Origin: Irpex lacteus
Lineage: Eukaryota; Basidiomycota; Agaricomycetes; Polyporales; Irpicaceae
NCBI GenBank assembly: GCA_001986395.2
Contig: MQVO02000039.1
Location: 124,001-188,000 of the forward strand
Reading direction: 5' to 3'
DNA: 64,000 nucleotides
The first letter of the stretch is position 1; every line of letters begins with the position of its first letter. The position numbers and the translations under genes were made by a program. Below are positions 55,966 through 64,000 of this stretch, in pieces. The notes under the pieces were generated by a model. That model saw nothing but the letters and a program-made list of their open reading frames with translations. It searched no databases and was not told the origin of the DNA.

Positions 55966-56417
55966 GTAGGAGACTCCCCAGATCAGGCCATAAACATGGG
56001 AAGCGAGCATGTGCATCCATACGTATAAGTACAGTCAGTATACCATACACGTATGCAGCTTGAACCGTACGACCTCCCCAACAGATACTCCCACCACTAC
56101 GAGCCTCAGCCCATCACTATTGAATATAGACCCTCCGTCAGAGACCAACTCGCAGTGATTACTTCCTTTTCCCTTCAACGCCATGTCACGCGTACGTCAA
56201 AACGTTCTCGAGCTGCATCTTCCGAGTCCTGCAGCGCTTCTCCCATAACTGGGACGTTCGCGCGAAGTCGAAGACAATCTCTATATGCGCGATGCTAATG
56301 CACGAAATCGGTGAGCATCCTTGTAGAAGGCAACCGCTTGACCGTGTAGAACACGTACCGACCATCGCGCGTCGTCCGAGCGTACAAGCACCAAACACTT
56401 GCCACTCGTGATCACAT
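55966..56417. other. Intergenic between the WDR48-like and C2 genes
   Basis: Short frames only. It would contain the 5' region of the WDR48-like gene and the 3' UTR of the C2/membrane-protein gene. No repeat or RNA gene was recognised. Confidence 0.3.
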
Positions 56418-59222
56418 TCACGAGTCCACACGTCGACTAATCGACGGCCCCAGCTCGATACCTTCTTCTTCAGCCTCTTCCTCTTCTTGACGGGCCTCGC
56501 CGTTGAGCTCTTGTGCCATGGGACGTGGAGACGAATACGGAGGTGGTGGCAAGCTATCGCTCCTCTCAGTCCTCCCATCCCCTTCCCTCTCGCCCTCCCT
56601 GTCGCCCTCGCCCTCCCGCTCCCGCTCCCCGCCCTCCCGTCCGAAGGTAATAGGCGGGACACTCAACCTCCCACCGTTCTTCCTCAGCTTCCTCCCACCC
56701 CAACTCCCCTTCCTACTCTGCCCACCCCCGCCACTCCCACCACTCCTGTTCTGCCTAGGACGCCTAACCATCCCAACGACCTTCTTCACCACCCACACCA
56801 CCCCTCCGACGAGTCGTTTCGCCCCGAAGACGAGGTATTGTAGTGTTAGAAGAATACCAGCGAGGAAACACATAACAAGCACCGCCGTCGGCCACGCGTC
56901 CCACGCCACCGCCAACAAGAAAAGCATCAACGCACACGACGACACGAACAGGCACATCGCCGGCAACCTGCACACCAGGCAAAAATAAAAGTACGTCGGG
57001 TCCTCATCCTCATTGCCATTATCGGAGAGGGAGTAGAGAGAGGAGATGTCTGCGGCGAGGCGTCTGAAGCGGTCGACGTCGCCCGAGGAGTAGAGGACGA
57101 GGAACCAGGCGTCGATGACGAGGCCTATGGCGGCTGTTATGCTGCCGAGCGTGACGGAGCGGAGGGCGAGGCCGTCCATTGCGAAGAGGGTTGTGTCTTG
57201 GCCGGAGAAGTAGCCGAAGACTGCTGCGTTGAGGCTGTGGAGGGTGAGGGTGGTTAGCTATGTGTGGCACGATGTGAAGAGAAAGGGGAGAGAGAGAAAG
57301 GGAGTGAATGTGGCGTGGCGTGACGAGAATCGAAGCTCGACACGCCACTTCGCGAGCACCACGCAGCTACGAACAGACGTGGGGGGGCGAAGAACAGCTA
57401 CGGGTGTGCGCCGTATCACACCGTGCACTGGTACATTCGTACCTCACCGTTCAAGTCTAAGCACAAACCCGGGAATCGAGGACGAACGCGCGGTGAGCAA
57501 GCTCGAATGTAGGATCTGCAGGCTACTCGCGCTTGCGGACCACGTACAAAGAGCAGCGTGCCTTTACATGGCTCGCTACGAGACAGCAAAAGAGGGTAAG
57601 ACGGCCGAAGGGAATGGAAGAAGCCGGGAAAAGGCGCAGGTAGAAAGAAAAAGAAAGACGACAACAACAAAACCAACTCACGTAGCAACCCCCAAAAGCC
57701 ACCCACCAACCGCATACCACTCCCCAAGCAGCCTAAGCAGGACACGCCCAAAATCGCACTGCGGATGCGAGAGCTCGCGGTAAGGAGAGAAGGAGTCGAG
57801 GAGGAGCTCAGTGCGGGTGAAGGGTTGGGGGGGTGGGCAGGGGGAGGTGTGGGGGAGGTGGATGATGGCTTCGGAGGAGGAGTCGTGTGGTCGGCAGATG
57901 ATGGCTTCGGAGGTGGGGTGGTCTGTGGGGGAGGAGGGGGAGAGGTAGTCGGTTTGATTGGTGTGAGAAGAGGGAGAGATGATTTTATTAGTGGGGGAAG
58001 AGGGAGAGGGGGACGAGGTGAACGTGATGTTGTAGATCTCGTCGACGTCCACGTCAAACTCGTCTTCTTTTCCGGTGGTGGTGGTGAGGCCTTCCGGTTT
58101 ATGCGATGGAGGCGTCGGAGGACACTCCAACTCCGACTCCGACTCCTCGTCGATGTCGGAGGATGAGGGCTCTTCGTCTGTGGTGTGTATGTGGTACGCC
58201 CTCGCTTGTTCTTTGCGTTTTCGGCGGGTGCGTTTTAGTCTACGGAGGGTGCTTTCCTCGTTGGAAGAGGCAGGTGATGGGAGGAGGTGGGTGGTTTCGT
58301 CTGCTGATAGGGCAGGCGAAGCTATACCACACCAGACGGAGACGTTGAGTACATGCTTGGACGAGGGTGTGTATGCACGAATAACTCACCTGGCGCACTC
58401 ATCTCATCATCCTCGAACCCATGCTCTTCACAATCAGACGTATAAGTAGGCGCGCGAGACGACGACGGCGTAGGCGAGGTAGAGGTAGAGGTAGAAGCGG
58501 GAGGAGGAGGGGTGAGACGGAGGACGATTATGGCGCAGTTGAGTTGTCTGCTCCCCGTTACGGTGGGCGAGCGTTTGCGCATTGGCGGGCATTTGAGTGT
58601 GAGGGGTATATCTAAACGTTAGTGTGCAAGTGAGTTGAGTAAGGAGGGGAAGAGGGAGAGGGGGAGGGGGAGGTAAGGCGTACTTGATGTAGGTTTGTCC
58701 TGTCTCCGTACGAGGTCGCCTAGGGTGAGGAACACAGACCCGACGAGGTACCGTTTTCGTTTACTCTTCTTCGTGTGTGATTGGTGCCATACTTTGATTT
58801 CTATACGTGAGGTGTGGTGTACTTCGTGTCTATATATGCGTTAGTTTCAATTCGCGTTGAGATGAGAGGCAGAGTGACGATAGAGAAAACGGGGGAAAGG
58901 GAGGAAGACGTACAGCTCAATGGGAGCCTTCAAATTCGGGTTCCGTCCATCACATCCGAGCACAGTCTCGTGCGTGCGGTCGTGGTCGACAACAGTAACG
59001 CCGACGATAGGTCGCCAGGACCTCTCCGGGCGGAGGAACTGGATGCCTTGTGTAGAGACCACTGTCGAGACGTACGCGTCAGCGCATTGCCAACATAGTA
59101 GCACCGAAGAGAGAAGCTGCACTGACCTGTGAGATACCAAGGACTGCGCCGTCGAACATCTCGTTAGCTGTATGTGGGTTAGAGTTAGAGAAGCAAGCAA
59201 GCACGTACTCTGGGAACTCCAT
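56418..59222 (-). CDS. C2-domain multipass membrane protein
   Basis: The probable start is ATG 59222 (MEFPE), followed by short exons resembling a C2 domain: ECSTAQSLVSHR, WRPIVGVTVVDHDRTHETVL, then IEIKVWHQSHTKKSKRKRYL, VGSVFLTLGDLVRRQ and RQLNCAIIVLRL. C2 domains bind phospholipids, often with Ca2+. A Ser/Pro/Asp-rich linker includes EDEFDVDVDEIYNITFTSSP. The next exon, YRELSHPQCDFGRVLLRLLG then EWYAVGGWLLGVAT, joins SLNAAVFGYFSGQDTTLFAM by an intron around 57240-57680. The C-terminal exon has three or four hydrophobic segments (ITAAIGLVIDAWFLVLYSSG; AMCLFVSSCALMLFLLAVAW; AVLVMCFLAGILLTLQYLVF), then a Gly/Arg/Glu-rich cytoplasmic tail ending 56418. Splicing in the linker is uncertain. The family seems conserved in mushroom fungi, function unknown. 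Confidence 0.6.
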
Positions 59223-60659
59223 CTCTGCCGCGCACTGTCAAAGTGCGACTCAGTGATGTACAGACGTGTTAGGGAGTGTCAATGAGGGGACAGATGGTTG
59301 GACGTCGGGACTGGCTGTGCAGTGTGCTATATGACTACGAGCATGTACTCCCGCTCAGTATGTGTGATCCAACAACACATATTCCCAAGAAACATAGGCA
59401 CCTCGCCAATGTACACGTCTTGCGTCAGCACGCGATGTACCGTCAACAACAGAGGTATGTGTCTCCCGCCTATGCACACGCACTCGCATTCGTCCACCCG
59501 ACCGCGAGCATACGAAGGCATCATCACTGTCACGGTATACCCTCGCTAGTACTTGTCCGCTTGCTTACTCGACCTTAGGCAAAGTGGGCGCGAGCGCAGG
59601 CGACGGTGCGAGCGAGCCCTGGATGGCTGGCTCGCTTGGATCAGGAAGAGGTCTTCCAAGATGCCGGTGAAGCCGTTGTGAGCTCAGCATCTTGGCGTAG
59701 CGAGGTTGGACGAAGAGTGCTCTGTTGGAAGAGGAGAGGGCGTCAGTATAACGGTTACTCGGTCGAAGGAAAGGGTAAAAGGGTGAATAGATGGGGAGTG
59801 AGTGAGAGAATGAGGAAACAAGTAAATAGATTAGGGAAATAGCAAAAGAATGATCAACGAGAGAGGTGAGAGGACGGGCGAAGACGAAGGTGAGCCAGAG
59901 TACGAATTTGTAAATACACGAGAGGGTGAGAAGATGGGACGGGACGCTGCCAGCCAGCGGAGATGAGGGTATGATAGTGGGTGGCGAACAAACGAATGGA
60001 ATAAGAGGATGAGGATGCGAGGACACGAGGACTCAAGTGGCGGTGAGGCACAAGGGTATTGTGTCAGGTATACACAGGCATTATGCCAAGAGTGCAAGGA
60101 TGTGAGGGTGCGACGTGCGAGAATGGAGACAGGTTGAGAGGAAGAAAGCGAACGAAGGGCAGCGGAGACGATGGATGAGATGCAAACGAAAGAGAATAGT
60201 AGTGTGTAAAGGCAATGGAAACAGGGTGGTGAATGGGGATAGAATGACGTAGTGAAAGTGCAGCAGTATATACCAGAGTGTCACGGTACGGCAATGAAAC
60301 CGTGGACGAGAGAATAGGACGGCGGAAGGGATGCAGTGACGGCGAACGGCGCGCAATGACAAGAGAATAGTGGGACGTCATGAAGAACGGAGAGAGCAGG
60401 AAGGTGGATGGGTAATAATAAAAGATGGGTGTGGTGTGCGTGACAGTGTACCAGCGCGTGCGGAGGGTACTATAATACGATAATACGAAGGTGAACGAGA
60501 GAATGAAAGGGACGGGATGGCGGAATAGGAAAACGGAGAACAGATACGATGAATAACATGAAAACGGGAGTGAATTGAAGGGTGTGAAGAGGAACGGATG
60601 ATAAGGAAGACGGAACGACGGGGAGAGATAATACAATGGTGCAAAGAGAAAGATAGAAC
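59223..60659. repeat. Low-complexity repeat family shared with 48.2-48.6 kb
   Basis: Around 59.59-59.76 kb the plus strand reads CATCTTGGCGTAGCGAGGTT then GTGCTCTGTTGGAAGAG, matching in order the 48.2-kb sequence (CATCTTGAGGTAACGAGAGC, then GTCTGTCGGA). The rest, to 60.66 kb, is purine-rich GA-tract DNA with accidental long minus frames rich in Ser/His/Leu. 59.28-59.58 kb has short plus frames only. Confidence 0.5.
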
Positions 60660-61571
60660 TCACTGGGCTTCGACAAGTACCTTCTCTTCGATATTCTCTG
60701 TGCAACTTGAGACCCGTACCTTCCTACCCGCGTGCTCGTCGCCGAAGGTCTTGATAACGACAAACTAGAAGAGTCGATGTGAGTGAGTGAATGGTACGAA
60801 CGTATGAGGAGAACGTACTTTGTTAGCACGAGTGGGTGCACAATAGCTCCAGTTGAGCGTACCGATTACTCCGACCTTCTCAGGAAGGTTGAGCAAGGCC
60901 TATCATGGCGGATAGATTGTCAGTATATGCACCGTGCCATAGAAGAAGCAAATACGCACAATCCTCCCCAGCGACTCATCAATCGACGTCACCAAGATCC
61001 CCACCCCCATGCACGATCCCCTCATGCCCACACAACGCCGTCCCAAATGCAGCACCACCACACCAGCCTTCTCGTCCTTTTTTGTCCTAACCAACGGAGA
61101 CAACGCCAACTTCTTGGGACTTCTCAATGTTCCTGTCGTCAATCTATCCACTGGTTACTCCTCCGGCACGTTAACATACGGCCTCGTCCCGTGTTACTTG
61201 ATCGCGTCTTCGCTCGTGCGTAGTTCATGTAGTACGCGAAGTTCTTGCAGTTCGAATTCGAGTTCTGAAGGCAGGATGAGGTGTGCGGGTGATGCGATGC
61301 GGGGGAAAACATATGTGGCGAGGGCGTGAGGGAAGAAGGAGCCTAGGACGTATGATGCAAGGAGGGTGAGTTGGCGTATTACTTCGAGTGAGGAGGGAAA
61401 AGCCGATTGGAATGGTGGTGTGCCGGCTGGTTCTGGGGTTGTCGGAGCAAAACGACGTCGAGGAGAGAGTGAGTGTGGGTCAACGTCGATATGAAGCCGC
61501 GGTGCACGAGGTCTGAGGCCTGAGGGTGCACTGACCCGAGAGTGTGTTTGTAGTGGACGGACGTCAAACAA
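60660..61571 (-). CDS. Possible gene, function unknown
   Basis: Minus-strand segments that look coding: LEVIRQLTLLASYVLGSFFP and PSELEFELQELRVLHELRTS (61194-61450), SPKKLALSPLVRTKKDEKAG and VVVLHLGRRCVG (about 61030-61130), and NLPEKVGVIGTLNWSYCAPT spliced to FVVIKTFGDEHAGRKVRVSS then CTENIEEKVLVEA (about 60665-60890), ending at a GTGAGT donor. They can be ordered as exons of one gene whose 3' part may be lost in the repeat region below 60.66 kb. No family recognised. The plus-strand frames here are shadows. Confidence 0.4.
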
Positions 61572-64000
61572 CGGTGAAGGAAATGGATGGTACAGCAGCG
61601 ACAGGACTTGCCAGATATCCTATAAACAGAAAGGGTAGTCGCATTAGAGATACCATCTACGGAACGTCAAGAAGCATAGCTGAATCAGTTCGCACCTTTG
61701 TTACCGCGAACTGTGAAACAATCGCCTCCTCAACCACATTTCAAGTACAAAACTCGAATTCCCTCACGAAGAGAAAGATAGTGTCAGCATCTTAGATACT
61801 GTGGGCGTCGAGCGATGGGCAAGCTGGTGGTCGTAGTAAGAAGCGAGCGGGATGAGGTGAAGTAAGGGGAATGGAGAGGTTGTTATCGGCGTGATCGTCG
61901 TCGTGATTCCGTTGTGGTTGTCTCGAAATAAGGACAAGCCATCTTTTCAGCAGTAGTAGCGAGCCTCATTGTCGTAGTAGCGGAGAAGGATACAGACAAA
62001 GATCTAATACGAGGTACGAGTATAGAGGCTGGTTTACGAGCCTACAGGCAAAGATGTGCGGCGTGGTCGTGGTAGGAAAATAAGATGCGTGGCGCCCGTT
62101 AACTCAATGAGTACTTGAAAACATGTTTATAATTGGCTACCGGCAACCACTCTGCGAGAGCAAGTCACAACGGCACTCAGCATCGAAAGAAGAGATAGAT
62201 GACGGACGCATTATCGAACTAGCCTCGTCTAGCTCACGAACATAATATTAGTATTTGTACTCTTAATATAGCTACAAAAAAAGCATTGTCGTGACTCCCT
62301 ACGAACTATACGAATGTCCACTAGTAGCGCGTAAAACAATCAGAGTTACGGTGTGAGAGGAGGCCCTAATGGCGATGCCTCCTGTATACCCTCCTGCCTG
62401 CCGTGCAGCTCTCCGACTCGCGTCCGCTGCCAACTCTGACTCAGTCGACAATCTTGCAAACGAGTTCACCGGTCCATAGAACTTATCCGGGTTGCACGGC
62501 TTGAGCTCTTCGATACCATAATCGGTCGCGGCCCAGACGAGACAGCATCAACGCCATCGAATTCGAAGTGACAGGTAAAGCAGCTTGTGGCAGTGTCGGA
62601 GGCTTGCAGGTGTGGATGCTCCTGCCGCACCATTCTGAACTCCTGAGGCAAAGGAATGTGCCCCCGGACGGGGTGGGAATTGGAAACACATGTGAGGTTG
62701 AGACCAAAGAGGCCTTCGATTACGCGGCAGGTGGCTGCGATGAGATGTCGACGGTGCTGAGAGGCCTTGAGCTCGCGTCAGACAGTGAGGCGTTGCCTGT
62801 CCCAGTGGACGAATACCCGTGCGAGCTGCCTTTTGCCTTCGGTCAACTGTTCGCCCATTGTGTCCGCCGACTACGCACACATCTTCGACGGCTTGAGGAA
62901 GTTCGTAGAGCCCAGGGGAACGTTTGCTGATCGCCTCCCGCATCGAGTCCGGCTGCCCATCGATTTTGAGATCATTGCTATCTTCTGCAAAGCGTATACT
63001 GGTGTCTGAAATGACAGCTGGCTTGTCAGTGCACGGATGTCTATAATACATACAATATATAAGAATCTCGCTCATGCACAGAAGATGGGACGCACTTACG
63101 TTAGCTGGACAAAAGTGCGTCCGTGACGCGATCCCAAATATCCTCTTGAAGTCCAGGATCCAGGGCATGTATCGCATTCAGGTTTCCTGGGACGACACCG
63201 TCTTGAACTGAACACCACCGCATAATGAGCCGTGAACGTACCTACCTCGTCTGTTATGACGACGCCATTTCTCTGTCCTAGCGGCCGACGCTATTGACTT
63301 TCCGTGAGTACTCGAATGCGGCGGCAACGGCGAAGGGCGGGTCCTCACGTTCGTGCGTTACGGGTGGAGGCGCACCCGACAAAGCATGCGACGGCGGGGC
63401 GGGCTCGAAAGATGACGAGAGTGAGGGGTGTGACGGATACTCTCTTCACGATGCCTCTCACGAAGCGAATTGAGCAAGCCACGTGCAGATGGCGAAGAGA
63501 GGTCGAGACATGGTCGGTGTTCGCTCGGTGACGAGGAACGATAATGGGAAAAAAGGAGGTGGAACGACTTGGAGAATGTGCGGCGTGGCGTCCGAGGAAT
63601 ACAAAGTCTTGAGGTGTATCACCTGTCAACGTCGTTGGAAGACGCCACGTAAGTATTTGAGTATCTGTCAGTAGAGGTCCCCCATTATCGAATAGTTCTT
63701 ATCGAGGAATTCGACGCGAACAGGCGGAGGGGTCGACTGCACCGTGACCGAATACGTCGACGGAGTGTACAGAGGGGCAGAAGGCAGACAAGTAGTGAGA
63801 ACGTAAGGAGAACAGGATGAATGGAACGGGAGATGTATCGAGCAGCGTAAAAGGACGGGAGGTTTGGGTCGAAAACGAGTCCTAGGTGGCGATGAAGATA
63901 GATGCACGTATGCGCATGTGGTATGCAACGTTCGACTCAAGGGATGTTCCAACTTCCCGTACGCGAAGGGCGGATAATTCTGTAAAGACGTGAACAATTG
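61572..64000. other. Right end of window, weak gene fragments
   Basis: 62.46-63.18 kb has overlapping frames on both strands; a minus exon ending SCFTCHFEFDGVDAVSSGPR at 62466 and an upstream one (LKIDGQPDSMREAISKRSPG) could belong to one gene, but the competing plus frame (62568-62930) makes the strand uncertain. 61.8-62.4 kb and 63.2-64.0 kb have only short frames. No repeats or RNA genes recognised. Confidence 0.3.

Noticed and set aside
59565..60841. Several long minus-strand frames rich in Ser, Leu, His
   Set aside because: They arise from GA-rich low-complexity DNA without stops; overlapping frames are equally open, so none is supported as a gene.
62548..63177. 209-codon minus frame as a definite gene
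   Set aside because: A plus-strand frame of 120 codons overlaps it with equally plausible composition, and neither shows a known motif; listed only as uncertain sequence.
1..64000. CRISPR arrays, operons, ribosome-binding sites, Starship captain gene
   Set aside because: No regularly spaced identical short repeats, no prokaryotic gene organisation, and no recognisable tyrosine-recombinase captain of the DUF3435 type.

Overview
This window looks like nuclear DNA of a mushroom-forming fungus (Basidiomycota, Agaricomycetes). The genes are cut by many GT-AG introns of about 45 to 85 nt, and the families present are typical of that class: FunK1 kinase, Plavaka and KDZ transposases, a Clp1-like protein and a KDM3-like JmjC protein. 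No bacterial features such as operons, Shine-Dalgarno sites or CRISPR were seen. All gene models are manual splicings of the sequence; the best ones (JmjC, FunK1, hemerythrin, BTB) give uninterrupted frames whose exon sums divide by three.

Layout. 1-9.9 kb: a partial gene at the left edge, a ten-exon KDM3-like JmjC gene (2323-4798), a minus-strand gene of unknown function with an internal tandem exon duplication (5104-7751), a tiny membrane-protein gene inside a 332-bp block that recurs at 37.0 kb, and a gene broken by a 470-bp dispersed repeat (called repeat X here). 9.9-16 kb: a Plavaka transposase whose coding sequence is split by a 2.4-kb segment holding a BTB/POZ gene and GC-rich arrays. 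16.8-18.6 kb: a LINE-like insertion with target-site duplication and poly-A tail that carries only ORF1. 19.9-23.2 kb: a FunK1 kinase. 23.6-34.2 kb: a three-layer nest. A second copy of repeat X is split by a 10-kb hAT element with an exact 8-bp target duplication, and the hAT is split by a very young Ty1/copia retrotransposon with equal-length, apparently identical LTRs.

34.8-42.3 kb: a hypothetical gene, a mitochondrial-looking hemerythrin-domain protein, the second copy of the tiny membrane protein, a long gene-poor stretch, a minisatellite, and a Clp1-like gene with two apparent frame breaks. 43-50 kb: repeat-rich and gene-poor, with a 556-bp foldback hAT-type MITE, GATATC-rich blocks and a KDZ transposase relic. 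50.4-59.2 kb: two large minus-strand host genes, a WDR48/UAF1-type WD40 protein (deubiquitinase cofactor) and a C2-domain membrane protein. 59.2-64 kb: low-complexity repeats and weak gene fragments.

Overall the window is host housekeeping and regulatory genes separated by transposon debris. The nested copies make it possible to order the insertions in time. I found no convincing evidence of a wholly new multi-gene system. The most unusual items are the ORF1-only LINE, the copia GGGTTTT frame junction, the BTB gene inside the Plavaka transposase, the extra upstream coding region in the hAT element, and the duplicated blocks ending at a shared motif.
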